From the NCBI RefSeq assembly GCF_002101395.1, contig NZ_CP019706.1:124001-188000 (forward strand): a stretch of DNA of 64,000 nucleotides. Direction: 5' to 3'. Within the stretch, counting starts at the first letter, position 1. Each line of letters begins with the position of its first letter. The stretch comes from Pantoea alhagi (lineage in GTDB: Bacteria > Pseudomonadota > Gammaproteobacteria > Enterobacterales > Enterobacteriaceae). Positions 33,450 to 42,994 of the stretch are shown one piece after another. The notes under the pieces are model-generated. The model did no database searches, was not told where the DNA came from, and was given only the letters and a program-made list of their open reading frames with translations. The position numbers and the translations under genes are program-made.

Positions 33450-35747
33450 TTACAGGTAAGTGAATTCCGCATCCTGCGTTCTCACCGAATCCAGGCCAAT
33501 CATCACTTTAAACTTGCCTGGCTCCGCTACCCACTGCATCTGCTGGTTCCAGAATTTCAGCGCTTCCACATCAATCGGGAAGGTCACGGTTTGTGACTCG
33601 CCTGCTTTCAGCATGATACGCTTAAAGCCGCGTAGCTCTTTTACCGGGCGGCTGATGCTGGCAACTTTATCGTTCAGATAGAGCTGCACCACCGTTGCAC
33701 CGTCGCGTTTGCCGGTATTGGTTACCGTAACGCTGGCTTCAACCTTGCCATTATGCGGCATGGTCGATGAGGAGAGCTTCACCGGCGAGACGCTGAAGCG
33801 GGTATAGCTCAAACCGTAGCCAAAGGGATAGAGCGGCCCGTTAACCGCATCATAATAGTGCGAAGTATATTTGTTCGGTTTTGCTGAATTATAAGGACGG
33901 CCGGTTGGCAGATGATTGTAATAAATCGGGATCTGCCCCACCGAACGCGGGAAGGAGACCGGCAGCTTGCCTGACGGGTTATAGTCGCCAAACAGCACAT
34001 CGGCGATAGCGTTGCCCCCTTCGGTGCCGCTAAACCAGGTTTCCAGCAGCGCATCGGCCTGCTGATCTTCACGCACCAGCGCCAGTGCGCGTCCGTTCAT
34101 CAGCACCACCACCAGCGGTTTGCCGGTGGTTTTCAGCGCCGCCAGCAGCTTTTGCTGGCTCTCAGGCAGCGTCAGATCGGTACGGCTGGAGGCCTCATGC
34201 GCCATTCCCTGCGCCTCGCCCAGCGCCACCACCACCACATCCGCTTTTTTCGCCGTGGCCACCGCTTCGTCAATCATCTGCTGCGGCGTGCGGCTATCCA
34301 CGCTTACCGCCTGCTCATAGAGGTTCAGAAAATCCTGGATCCCTTTATGATCGGTAATATTCGCGCCTTTGGCATACAGCAGCGTCGCCTTGTCGGCGGT
34401 GGCGTTTTTCATCCCCTGCAGCAGCGTTACCGACTGCTTCGCCACGCCCGCCGCCGACCAGCTGCCCATAATGTCGCGCTGGCTGTCCGCCAGCGGACCG
34501 ATCAGCGCAATGGTGCCCGATTTTTTCAGCGGCAGCGTTTCCAGCCGGTTTTTCAGCAGCACAATACTTTTACGCGCCACTTCACGCGCATCTTCACGAT
34601 GCAGGCGGCTTTCCGCATTGGTATCAGTCGGATCGCTGCCCTTCGGTCCTAAATGGCTGTAAGGATCGTTAAACAGCCCCATGTCATATTTCACGTTCAG
34701 CACATGGCGCGCCGCATCGTCGATCTCCTGCTGCGATACCACGCCGCGCTTCACCAGCCCCGGCAGATACTGGCTGTAGTAGACATCGCCCATGCTCATA
34801 TCGATACCGGCTTTTAGCGCTACCCGTACCGCATCTTCAGGATCGCTGGCGACGCCATGTTTGATCAGCTCTTTAATCGCGCCATGATCGCTGATGGTAA
34901 TGCCTTTGAATTTCCATTGATCGCGCAGCAGATCTTTCAGCAGCCAGCTGTTGGCGGTGGCCGGCATGCCGTTAATGGAATTCAGCGACACCATCACCCC
35001 GCCGCTGCCAGCGTCCAGCGACGCCTTATAGGGCGGCAAATAATCCTGGAACATGCGCTGCGGGCTCATATCCACGGTGTTATAGTCGCGGCCGCCTTCA
35101 ATCGCGCCATACAGCGCGAAATGCTTAACGCTGGTCATCAGGGAATAGCGATCCGCCGGGCTTTTACCCTGCATCGCCTCAACCATGGTGCTGCCCATTT
35201 TAGAGGTCAGGAAAGTATCTTCGCCAAAGCCTTCTGAACCACGGCCCCAGCGCGGTTCACGCGTGACATCCACCATCGGTGCCCAGGTCATATTCAGGCC
35301 ATCGTCTGCCGCCTCCCAGGCAGAGACGCGACCAACGCGGCTGACCGCATCCAGATCCCAGGTGGCCGCCAGGCCTAACGGGATCGGGAAAATGGTGCGT
35401 TGACCATGCACCACGTCATAGGCAAAGAATAACGGGATTTTCAGGCGGCTAAGCTGCATTACCTGATCCTGCATAACGCGAATATCGGGACGGGTAACGG
35501 TATTAAAAATCGCGCCGACCTGTCCTTTCTGGATCATGTCGCGGATCGATTCTTTTGGGTTGTCCGGTCCGACGCTAATCAGCCGCAGCTGACCAATTTT
35601 TTCATCCAGCGTCATTTTCGCCAGCAGATCGGTGACAAACGCATCGCGCGCTTCTGGCGTCATGGGATGTGGACCGAAAAGATCGTCAGCGAAGGCGGGC
35701 TGCACCGCCAGAGAAACAGCGAGACTCAGGGAGTAAATCCATTTCAT
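33450..35747 (-). CDS. bglX: Periplasmic beta-glucosidase BglX
   Basis: Glycoside hydrolase family 3 enzyme that hydrolyses beta-glucosides in the periplasm. The 765-residue length equals E. coli BglX. A signal peptide ends at AFA near residue 20; the GH3 barrel follows, with the nucleophile aspartate in TISDHGAIKE at about residue 285; then the GH3 C-terminal domain (VVVALGEAQGMAHEASSRTDL) and a fibronectin type III-like domain from about 660 on. Divergent from dld as in E. coli. Confidence 0.96.
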   Translation of the reverse strand: MKWIYSLSLAVSLAVQPAFADDLFGPHPMTPEARDAFVTDLLAKMTLDEKIGQLRLISVGPDNPKESIRDMIQKGQVGAIFNTVTRPDIRVMQDQVMQLSRLKIPLFFAYDVVHGQRTIFPIPLGLAATWDLDAVSRVGRVSAWEAADDGLNMTWAPMVDVTREPRWGRGSEGFGEDTFLTSKMGSTMVEAMQGKSPADRYSLMTSVKHFALYGAIEGGRDYNTVDMSPQRMFQDYLPPYKASLDAGSGGVMVSLNSINGMPATANSWLLKDLLRDQWKFKGITISDHGAIKELIKHGVASDPEDAVRVALKAGIDMSMGDVYYSQYLPGLVKRGVVSQQEIDDAARHVLNVKYDMGLFNDPYSHLGPKGSDPTDTNAESRLHREDAREVARKSIVLLKNRLETLPLKKSGTIALIGPLADSQRDIMGSWSAAGVAKQSVTLLQGMKNATADKATLLYAKGANITDHKGIQDFLNLYEQAVSVDSRTPQQMIDEAVATAKKADVVVVALGEAQGMAHEASSRTDLTLPESQQKLLAALKTTGKPLVVVLMNGRALALVREDQQADALLETWFSGTEGGNAIADVLFGDYNPSGKLPVSFPRSVGQIPIYYNHLPTGRPYNSAKPNKYTSHYYDAVNGPLYPFGYGLSYTRFSVSPVKLSSSTMPHNGKVEASVTVTNTGKRDGATVVQLYLNDKVASISRPVKELRGFKRIMLKAGESQTVTFPIDVEALKFWNQQMQWVAEPGKFKVMIGLDSVRTQDAEFTYL

Positions 35748-35832
35748 CAGATTGGGCTCTCAACAAGAACGCGGAACGGGTTTTTTTACCCTAAATAGTT
35801 GGCGTTGCAGGCAGGCGGCCAGCGCGTAAATT

Positions 35833-35860
35833 CCGGGCGCTGATGCAAATCAGCGGCCGG
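35833..35860. repeat. Strong hairpin with GCAA loop in bglX-dld region
   Basis: CCGG-G-CGCTGAT, loop GCAA, then ATCAGCG-G-CCGG: twelve positions, eleven paired with one G-G mismatch. The loop is a GNRA tetraloop when read on the plus strand. It lies in the 288-base divergent region and is not followed by a T run. Confidence 0.55.
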
Positions 35861-36035
35861 GGTAAGCGAGCGCAGCCGACATACCTGCAGCGTGAAGTAT
35901 GAAGGGTAATTAGTGCTACAGCAATAAGATAGCTACTGTGTGCAACAGCAAGAGAATAGCAGGTAGTTTTGCCGTTGAACGCTTTTGTGTCGGAGCTGCT
36001 ACAGTAAATTTGACCCACATAACAGGACAATGGAT

Positions 36036-37775
36036 ATGCACCCTCATACTCAATCTGCCAGTCAAACCCTGATTAATGAACTGCGCCGTATCGTTGGCCG
36101 TAGTCATCTGCTGACCGATCCGCGTAAAACCGAACGCTATCGCAAAGGCTTCCGCTCTGGTCAGGGCGAGGCGCTGGCGGTGGTTTTTCCCGGCTCGCTG
36201 CTGGAGCTGTGGCGCGTGCTGAAGGCTGCGGTCGCGGCAGATAAAATTATTCTGATGCAGGCGGCGAATACCGGCCTGACCGAAGGCTCAACGCCGAACG
36301 GCAACAATTATGATCGCGACATTATTATTATCAGCACCCTGCGCATGGACCGTATTCAGCTGCTGGATAAAGGCAAGCAGGTGCTGGCATTTCCCGGCAG
36401 CACGCTGTTTCAACTGGAGAAAATCCTTAAGCCGCTGGGACGCGAGCCGCATTCAGTGATCGGCTCCTCCTGTATCGGCGCCTCAATCCTCGGCGGCGTG
36501 TGTAATAACTCCGGCGGCGCGCTGGTGAAACGCGGCCCGGCCTATACCGAAATGGCGCTTTACGCTCAGTTGGATGAGCAGGGGCAGTTAAAGCTGGTTA
36601 ACCATTTGGGCATTGAGCTGGGCAGCACGCCGGAGCAGATTCTGGGGCGGCTGGATGATGAGACCTGGCGCGAGAGCGACGTGCGCCATGACTCCCGCCA
36701 GGCGTCCGATCACAACTACGTCGAGCGTGTGCGCGACGTAGAGGCAGACACGCCGTCGCGCTTCAACGCTGACGCCAGCCGCCTGTATGAAGCCTCCGGC
36801 TGCGCCGGCAAGCTGGCGGTATTTGCCGTACGGCTGGATACCTTTGAGGCGGAGAAAAAGCAGCAGGTCTTCTACATCGGCAGCAACGATACGGCGGCGC
36901 TGGAGGATATTCGTCGCCATATTCTGGCCCATTTTAAAAACCTGCCGGTGGCGGGCGAATATATGCATCGCGATATGTATGACATTGCCGAAAAGTATGG
37001 GAAAGATACCTTTATTATGATTGACCGGCTGGGCACCGATAAGATGCCGCGTTTCTTTACCTTGAAGGGACGTATCGATGCCATGCTGAGCCACATTCCG
37101 CTGTTCCGCCCCCATTTTACCGACCGCATGCTGCAAAAGCTGAGCGTGCTGTTTCCGACGCACCTGCCGAAAAAGATGAAAATCTGGCGCGACCGCTATG
37201 AGCATCATCTGATGTTGAAAATGTCCGGCGACGGCGTTGAAGAAGCGCGCCAGTTTTTAAAGGACTTTTTCCGCGAGGGCGGCGGCGACTATTTTGAATG
37301 CACCGATGAAGAGGGCTCGAAAGCCTTTCTGCATCGCTTTGCCGCAGCGGGCGCAGCGGTGCGCTATCACGCGGCGCATCATGATGAAGTCGAGGATATT
37401 CTGGCGCTGGATATTGCGCTGCGTCGTAACGATCGCGACTGGTTTGAGACGTTGCCGCCGGAGTTTGACGATAAGCTGGTGCATCGCCTCTACTATGGCC
37501 ACTTTATGTGCCATGTGTTTCATCAGGATTACATCGTGAAAAAAGGCGTAGACGCGCACGCCCTTAAAGAACAGATGCTGGAGATCTTAAACCAGCGCGG
37601 CGCGGAATATCCGGCGGAGCATAATGTCGGCCACCTTTATCAGGCAAAGCCGCAGTTGAAAGCGTTCTATCAGCAGCTTGATCCCACCAATAGCTTTAAC
37701 CCCGGCATTGGTAAAACCAGCAAACTGAAACACTGGGCGGACTGCGGCTGCGAGGCGCATCATCCGGCCGATTAA
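36036..37775 (+). CDS. dld: Quinone-dependent D-lactate dehydrogenase Dld
   Basis: Peripheral inner-membrane FAD enzyme that oxidises D-lactate to pyruvate and feeds electrons to quinone. The 579-residue protein has the FAD-binding PCMH domain with MQAANTGLTEGSTPNGN and VIGSSCIGASILGGVCNNSGG-type blocks (quoted in part: SSCIGASILGGVCNNSGG), then the membrane-binding lactate-dehydrogenase C-terminal domain with HRFAAAGAAVRYHA and the ending NPGIGKTSK. E. coli Dld has 571 residues. ATG codons at 36030 and 36036 compete; AGGA is eight bases from the second. Confidence 0.96.
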   Translation: MHPHTQSASQTLINELRRIVGRSHLLTDPRKTERYRKGFRSGQGEALAVVFPGSLLELWRVLKAAVAADKIILMQAANTGLTEGSTPNGNNYDRDIIIISTLRMDRIQLLDKGKQVLAFPGSTLFQLEKILKPLGREPHSVIGSSCIGASILGGVCNNSGGALVKRGPAYTEMALYAQLDEQGQLKLVNHLGIELGSTPEQILGRLDDETWRESDVRHDSRQASDHNYVERVRDVEADTPSRFNADASRLYEASGCAGKLAVFAVRLDTFEAEKKQQVFYIGSNDTAALEDIRRHILAHFKNLPVAGEYMHRDMYDIAEKYGKDTFIMIDRLGTDKMPRFFTLKGRIDAMLSHIPLFRPHFTDRMLQKLSVLFPTHLPKKMKIWRDRYEHHLMLKMSGDGVEEARQFLKDFFREGGGDYFECTDEEGSKAFLHRFAAAGAAVRYHAAHHDEVEDILALDIALRRNDRDWFETLPPEFDDKLVHRLYYGHFMCHVFHQDYIVKKGVDAHALKEQMLEILNQRGAEYPAEHNVGHLYQAKPQLKAFYQQLDPTNSFNPGIGKTSKLKHWADCGCEAHHPAD

Positions 37776-37780
37776 ACGCC

Positions 37781-37813
37781 AAAAGGCCGCCGTTTCCATG
37801 CGAAAAGGCGGCC
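37781..37813 (-). terminator. Terminator of the DUF3772 channel gene
   Basis: On the minus strand GGCCGCC pairs with GGCGGCC over a 15-base loop and is followed by four U residues. It lies between converging dld and the channel gene and may affect both. Confidence 0.6.
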
Positions 37814-37823
37814 CTGGCGCGAC

Positions 37824-40265
37824 TTAGCTCTGCTGCGGCTCTTTAACGACCATCTCACCATTCTTGCGCTCAATGATCATGGTTTGCGGGCGCGACAGCA
37901 CGATGCCCTCTTTACGCAGGCGCGTCAGCAGATCGAACAGCAGATCGCTTTTCACGCTGCCAGTCTGCCGCTGGTTAGAGACGTTACCGGTCACGCTCAG
38001 CACAATTCCCTGCGGGGTAAGATCTTTGAAACTGACCGAAGGCTCCGGCGTATCCAGAATGCGTTCGTTTTCCTGATAGACCCCCAGTAAAATCTCCCGC
38101 ACCTGCACCGGATCGATATCCAGCGGAAACGTCAGCGTAATGGTAACCACGCCCTGAGCATTACCCATGGTGGCGTTACGCACGTTCTGCGAGATCAGCT
38201 GCGAGTTCGGTACGATCACCGTAGACTTGTCGCCCAGCTGGATCTCCGTGGCGCGCACGTTGATGCGGCGAATATCGCCTTCAATCCCGCTGATGCTTAC
38301 CAGGTCACCCACCTTCACCGGACGTTCAGTCAACAGGATCAGGCCGGAGATAAAGTTTTTCACAATCTCCTGCAGGCCGAAACCGATACCTACCGACAGG
38401 GCGCTGACAATCCAGGCCAGCTTGTTCCACTGCACGCCCATGGTTGAGAGCGTTAACAGAATAACCAGCACATAGCCGATATTACTGAACAGCGTTACCA
38501 GCGAAACGCGCATGCCGATATCCATGGTGGTTTTCGGCAGAAAATCGTTATCCAGCCAGCGACGCACCACGCGTAGCACATAGATGCCAATAACCATGCA
38601 CAGCAGCGCATTGACCAGATGCGCAGGCACAATATTCAGCGATTCCAGGCCTTTGCCGCCCCAGAACTCCACCGCCTTTTGCAGCAGTTCAATCGGCGTC
38701 GAGGTGCCGAAAGTGCCGTTCAGCACCGCCACTACCGCAAACAGCAACAGAATGGTTTTTCCCAGCGCCGACAGCAGCGCCGCCGCCTGCGACAGATGCC
38801 GCTCATCGATATTCAGCGAGGTCTGCATCCGCTTGCCGGTCAGGCTATTTACCGACAGCAGCGTTTCGCAGCCATCGCTCACCAGATGGCTAAGGAAATA
38901 GTAAGCGCCGCAGACGATACCCAGCCAGACCAGCTCGTAACTAAGAAAGCGCGCCAGGGTAACGTAACCGATAATCAGCGACAGCATGATCGCCAGACCG
39001 ATAAGCGTAATCGACATCTGAACCAGGCCGACTAAGGTGGATCGAGCCTCCGGCGTCTGCCCTTCCTGCACCAGACGACGACGTACGCGGCTGGAGCGGA
39101 AGCTGATAGAGAGCGCGGTAGCGCCGACCAGTAGCGCCGTCATGCCGTTTGCCAGAATGGTGGTGCCGACGCTGGTGCCAACGGTGGTATTCAGCGCTTC
39201 TACCGTCTGGAAAATAAATACCAGAAGCGCGGTCAGCGGCGGGTAGGGTTTCAGCGCCTGCGCCACCTCGTTGGAAATCGCTGGCAGTCGCCATGAAGGT
39301 CGGCGTGTCGACAGAAACGCCCGCCCCAGCCCGGCAATCAGGCCGCAAAACAGGCTGAGCTGCACCAGACGATCGGCAAAGCCCTGAACATCATCAGAAA
39401 CTTCCTCGCGGCGGGTAAAGGCCTGGTCAAGAAAGTTAAACGCCAGCACCACCGCCACCAGCGTGGTCAGGGCGATCGCCGCTGCCAGGAAGCTGCGCCG
39501 CAGACGCCCTTCCGGCAACTTGTTAATACTGATCCACGCGAGGAACTCCTCTCCGTAGCGGCGGCCCAGCGTAGCGATAAGCACCGCTGCTACCAGCCAC
39601 AGTACGGTGCCGAGCCGCCAACCCGGCTCCCAGGCCAGCGCCACGGTATCCGTCAACTCGTCACGGAAATTGGCCAGCTTCTCGCCGTCCAGCTGCTGCA
39701 TACCAAACAGCGGCGCCCAGAAACGCGGACCAAAAATACTGCCAGAGTTCAATGCCAGCTGGGTTTTCAGATTATCGCGCCGCAGATTAACGATCTGCGC
39801 GCTGAGGTTAAGGGAGCCGCTTTTGATCGCCTCCGCCTGTTTAATCTGTTCGTCCAGCTTTTGCTTTTGATTTTCCAGCGTGCTTCGCTTGCGAGTGACT
39901 TCCGGCGTCTCTTTCACGCCGCTATCCGCTTTTGGCGCCGGACCTAATACTGCCAGCTGCGCCATTAACTGTTGCCGCTGCGGGATCAACGCCTGTCCCA
40001 GCGTATCGGCATTGCCCGACAGCTCCAGCGCCATCTCGTTGAGCTGGGAAAGCTGTGCGTCATTGGTTTCGCCGGAAACCTGCCCTTTGATTTTATCGAG
40101 GATTTTTTGCATTTTCGGCAGTTCTGCCGACGCATTTACCTTTACTACAGTCTCTTCACCTGCCGCCGCGCTATCCTCAGCGTTTTCCGCCGCGTGAATC
40201 ACAAACGGCGCCATTACCAGCAGCGCCAGCAGGCTTGTGCGCATTAATCGTAACCACTTTGACAT
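37824..40265 (-). CDS. Mechanosensitive channel with DUF3772 domain
   Basis: A large MscS-superfamily channel of 813 residues. A signal peptide (to HAAEN, about residue 27) precedes a periplasmic coiled-coil region of about 160 residues holding the DUF3772 domain, then about ten helices, the pore-lining helix SALSVGIGFGLQEIVKNFISG near residue 625 (shown in part: SVGIGFGLQEIVKNF) and the cytoplasmic beta domain starting RPVKVGDLVSISG. It is distinct from MscK, MscM and YbiO in length and domain order. No good ribosome binding site is seen at this ATG. It sits between dld and pbpG, where E. coli has no gene. Confidence 0.85.
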   Translation of the reverse strand: MSKWLRLMRTSLLALLVMAPFVIHAAENAEDSAAAGEETVVKVNASAELPKMQKILDKIKGQVSGETNDAQLSQLNEMALELSGNADTLGQALIPQRQQLMAQLAVLGPAPKADSGVKETPEVTRKRSTLENQKQKLDEQIKQAEAIKSGSLNLSAQIVNLRRDNLKTQLALNSGSIFGPRFWAPLFGMQQLDGEKLANFRDELTDTVALAWEPGWRLGTVLWLVAAVLIATLGRRYGEEFLAWISINKLPEGRLRRSFLAAAIALTTLVAVVLAFNFLDQAFTRREEVSDDVQGFADRLVQLSLFCGLIAGLGRAFLSTRRPSWRLPAISNEVAQALKPYPPLTALLVFIFQTVEALNTTVGTSVGTTILANGMTALLVGATALSISFRSSRVRRRLVQEGQTPEARSTLVGLVQMSITLIGLAIMLSLIIGYVTLARFLSYELVWLGIVCGAYYFLSHLVSDGCETLLSVNSLTGKRMQTSLNIDERHLSQAAALLSALGKTILLLFAVVAVLNGTFGTSTPIELLQKAVEFWGGKGLESLNIVPAHLVNALLCMVIGIYVLRVVRRWLDNDFLPKTTMDIGMRVSLVTLFSNIGYVLVILLTLSTMGVQWNKLAWIVSALSVGIGFGLQEIVKNFISGLILLTERPVKVGDLVSISGIEGDIRRINVRATEIQLGDKSTVIVPNSQLISQNVRNATMGNAQGVVTITLTFPLDIDPVQVREILLGVYQENERILDTPEPSVSFKDLTPQGIVLSVTGNVSNQRQTGSVKSDLLFDLLTRLRKEGIVLSRPQTMIIERKNGEMVVKEPQQS

Positions 40266-40453
40266 CGAAGGTCATTCCACTCTATTTCTGTTCCACGGCC
40301 TCGCCGCGATCGCGCGCCAGTTTATGCTTTTGCCTGCCGCTTCACTATAGGAAAGCGTGAAGAAAAATCGCTCTTTTTGCATAAGAATTTGTTATGAAGG
40401 GCTACCGTACGCCTGTGTCAAAGTAAGACTTTCATCCGGTATAAGGAGAAGTT

Positions 40454-40996
40454 ATGTCTGAGAAGGCTGAACCCCTGCTGATTCGTGATGCATACGCGGC
40501 TGATATCGCCGCTGTCAGCGAAATTTACGCCTGGCATGTGCAGTACGGCTGCGCCTCTTTTGAGGAGACGCCACCCGATACGGCGGAAATGCAGGCCCGT
40601 TTTCTCAAGGTGCAGGCGCAGGAGATGCCCTGGCTGGTCGCTGAACAGGCAGGCCGCCTGGTTGGCTTTAGCTACGCTTCACCCTATCGTCCGCGCCCTG
40701 CTTACCGGTATAGCGTGGAAGAGTCGATCTATCTGGCACACGACGCGGCGGGACGCGGCATCGGTAGCGCGCTGCTGGCGGCGCTGATTGCACGCTGTGA
40801 ACAAGGTCCCTGGCAGCAGATGCTGGCGATTATCGGCAACGGCGAGCAGAACATCGGCTCGCTGAAGCTACATCTCAGGCTGGGATTCCGCCAGGTGGGC
40901 GTATTAAAAGAGGTGGGATTTAAGCATGGTGCCTGGCGCGATACGCTGATCATGCAGCGCGCGCTCTCCTCCGCTGATCGCCCAGCGGAGGAGTAA
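40454..40996 (+). CDS. GNAT-family N-acetyltransferase (phosphinothricin acetyltransferase-like)
   Basis: A 180-residue GNAT enzyme resembling the MnaT/Pat group that acetylates methionine sulfoximine, phosphinothricin or related amino acids. Typical blocks are IRDAYAADIAAVSEIYAWHV, SYASPYRPRPAYRYSVEESIY (shown in part: YRPRPAYRYSVEESIYL), the acetyl-CoA loop DAAGRGIGSALL and LGFRQVGVLKEVGFKHGAW, given in part as EVGFKHGAWRDT. AAGGAG is five bases before the ATG. It converges with pbpG, whose stop is five bases away. Confidence 0.87.
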   Translation: MSEKAEPLLIRDAYAADIAAVSEIYAWHVQYGCASFEETPPDTAEMQARFLKVQAQEMPWLVAEQAGRLVGFSYASPYRPRPAYRYSVEESIYLAHDAAGRGIGSALLAALIARCEQGPWQQMLAIIGNGEQNIGSLKLHLRLGFRQVGVLKEVGFKHGAWRDTLIMQRALSSADRPAEE

Positions 40997-41000
40997 CGCA

Positions 41001-41936
41001 TTAGTCGATCTCGCTATTGCTGGCGGTATTCGCGGTTTTTTGCTTTTTATACGCCAGCGCCGCCGCCGGAACCGGTGCGGATTTGCCGGTCTCCAGCCAG
41101 TCGCGTAGCCGTTTGGCATCGGCAAAATGGGTATATTTGCCAAAGGCATCCAGCACCACCAGCGCGACCGGACGCTGTTTGATCATGGTGCGCATCACCA
41201 GACAGTGTCCCGCCTGATTGGTAAAGCCGGTTTTGGTGAGCTGAATGTGCCAGTCCGGCTTATAGACCAGATGATTGGTATTACGGAAAGGCAGCGTATA
41301 GTCCGGATTGCTGAAGCGCGCCATCTCCTCGTGGGTGGTGCTGAGCTGGCCCAACAGCGGATAACGTTTCGTGGCGATCAGCAGCTTTGTCAGATCGCGG
41401 GCGGTGGAAACGTTATGAATCGACAGGCCGGTCGGCTCTACATAATGGGTATTGGTCATGCCCAGCGCACGCGCTTTGGCGTTCATGGCGCGAATAAAGG
41501 CGTCATAGCCGCCGGGATAATGATGTGCCAGGCTGGCCGCAGCGCGGTTTTCCGACGACATCAGCGCCAGCAGCAGCATATTTCTGCGGCTGATTTCACT
41601 CTTCAGGCGTACGCGAGAAAACACACCGCGCATCTCCGGCGTATGGCTGATATCAATATTCAGCATCTCATCCAGCGGCTGATGCGCATCCAGCACCACC
41701 ATCGCCGTCATCACTTTGGTAATCGAGGCGATTGGCCTTACCCGATCCGGGTGCGAGGCATACAGCACTTTATTAGTATTCAGATCGACAATCATCGCGC
41801 TGCCGGAGGCAATTTGCGGCTGGGAGAGCGGCGCAGGCGTGCTTAATGGCGAAGCGGCCAGCGCCTGACCCATCAGGCCCTGCGCGGAGAAAAGAAAAGC
41901 CAGGCTCAGCAACGAATAACGAAATTTTGCGGGCAT
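41001..41936 (-). CDS. pbpG: D-alanyl-D-alanine endopeptidase PbpG (PBP7)
   Basis: Periplasmic low-molecular-weight penicillin-binding protein that cleaves cross-links in peptidoglycan. The 311-residue precursor has a signal peptide ending ALAAS near residue 29 and the three active-site motifs: S71-ITK-74, S127-EN-129 and K233-TG-235. E. coli PBP7 has 310 residues. A perfect repeat CTGTGT-GTA-ACACAG at 41969-41983 lies just upstream and may be an operator. Confidence 0.95.
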   Translation of the reverse strand: MPAKFRYSLLSLAFLFSAQGLMGQALAASPLSTPAPLSQPQIASGSAMIVDLNTNKVLYASHPDRVRPIASITKVMTAMVVLDAHQPLDEMLNIDISHTPEMRGVFSRVRLKSEISRRNMLLLALMSSENRAAASLAHHYPGGYDAFIRAMNAKARALGMTNTHYVEPTGLSIHNVSTARDLTKLLIATKRYPLLGQLSTTHEEMARFSNPDYTLPFRNTNHLVYKPDWHIQLTKTGFTNQAGHCLVMRTMIKQRPVALVVLDAFGKYTHFADAKRLRDWLETGKSAPVPAAALAYKKQKTANTASNSEID

Positions 41937-42123
41937 CGTTTAACAACTTACCGGTTCAGGATTGCGCGCTGTGTGTAACACAGGCTGCCGTCGCAAGAGT
42001 CAACAGGTGCAACGGCTGGCAGACAGAATAATACGCCGGGCGCTCAGTAAATTCCTATCAGAGATTCGTTTCCGGGCGTAAACGAAGACCTTCTATATTC
42101 AAACAGTCATTAATGTTTCCTTA

Positions 42124-42171
42124 TTGTCAACATCAACCGTTCTGCGATATGCTGTTTCCTGCCAGGAAACA
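42124..42171 (+). promoter_or_regulatory. higBA promoter and palindromic operator
   Basis: A -35 TTGTCA at 42124-42129 and -10 TATGCT at 42148-42153 are 18 bases apart. Directly following, a perfect repeat TGTTTCCTG-C-CAGGAAACA at 42153-42171 overlaps the start of transcription. Such a palindrome is the usual site for the antitoxin or toxin-antitoxin complex to repress its own operon. Confidence 0.75.
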
Positions 42172-42184
42172 TGGAGAGTCAGCG

Positions 42185-42496
42185 ATGCATATTATTACGA
42201 GGGAACCCTTCGATAAAGCTGCAAAGCGTTTTCCCAACCATGCTTTAGCGCTTGATGACTTATATCGCCACTTAAAGCGGGTAAGGTTTACCAGCCCGGA
42301 AGATCTTAATGAAACCTTCCCCAGCCTGGACAGAATGAAGTATCGCGAAAAATGGTGGGTAATCGATATAGGAGGCGGCAATCTGCGCGTCATGTTCTTT
42401 GCAGATTTTGAGCGAGGGAAGATCTTTATAAAGCATATAGCCACTCACGCAGAATACGATAAGTTGACTGACTTTTATCGGAGAAACAAAGAATGA
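42185..42496 (+). CDS. higB: HigB-type mRNA interferase toxin
   Basis: Toxin of a type II toxin-antitoxin pair; HigB cleaves mRNA on the ribosome. The 103-residue length matches E. coli HigB (104), with shared patterns MHIIT at the start, VFPSLD-like TFPSLDRMKY, WWVIDIGGGNLRVM and FIKHIATHAEYDKLT. GGAGAG lies eight bases before this ATG; the frame upstream to 42113 covers the operator. Toxin precedes antitoxin, the order usual for hig. The gene is more AT-rich than its neighbours. Confidence 0.92.
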   Translation: MHIITREPFDKAAKRFPNHALALDDLYRHLKRVRFTSPEDLNETFPSLDRMKYREKWWVIDIGGGNLRVMFFADFERGKIFIKHIATHAEYDKLTDFYRRNKE

Positions 42497-42909
42497 TTTT
42501 CAGCGACGCAATTGAGGCAGCAGATAGCCTGGTGAGAATTCTCCCTCTGTTAGGAGGCAGCACTTGCCGTAAAGACTATGAAGAAGCGGTCAGGCTGGTG
42601 GAATATCTGGTGGAGCATCAGCCAGACAGCCCGCTGATCGAAATGCTGACAGCGAAAATTGATGCTTATGAAAACAATGCACCAGAATTTGCCGAGTTTA
42701 ATGCACGTATTGATACCGAACCGCATGGCGTATCATTGTTACGTATTTTGATGGATCAATATGGACTTAATCAAACCGACTTTGCAAAAGAGATTGGTCA
42801 GCGTTCGCTGGTAAGCCGCATATTAAAAGGTGAACGTAAGCTGACGCTGGAACATATGCGTAACCTGGCTAAACGCTTTAACATCCCGGTAAGCCGCTTC
42901 GTCGATTAA
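42493..42909 (+). CDS. higA: HigA-type antitoxin
   Basis: Antitoxin and autorepressor of the higBA operon. The 138-residue protein equals E. coli HigA in length. The N-terminal half should bind the toxin; a helix-turn-helix of the XRE type occupies about 85-135 with LNQTDFAKEIGQRSLVSRIL and LTLEHMRNLAKRFNIP. The ATG overlaps the higB stop by four bases (ATGA). Confidence 0.92.
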   Translation: MIFSDAIEAADSLVRILPLLGGSTCRKDYEEAVRLVEYLVEHQPDSPLIEMLTAKIDAYENNAPEFAEFNARIDTEPHGVSLLRILMDQYGLNQTDFAKEIGQRSLVSRILKGERKLTLEHMRNLAKRFNIPVSRFVD

Positions 42910-42920
42910 AAACGTCATTA

Positions 42921-42944
42921 AGCCACCCGCAGGTGGCTTTTTTA
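42921..42944 (+). terminator. Rho-independent terminator of higBA
   Basis: An 8-bp stem AAGCCACC/GGTGGCTT with loop CGCA is followed by further T residues (42941-42944), beginning 11 bases after the higA stop. Confidence 0.88.
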
Positions 42945-42994
42945 GCGATGCAGAAATATCCGCTGCGGCTGCGCTTCTCTTCACGCGCGCCAGC

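Noticed and set aside
41969..41983. CTGT...ACAG repeat upstream of pbpG resembling an SOS box
   Set aside because: The spacing between CTGT and ACAG is seven bases rather than the eight required by LexA.
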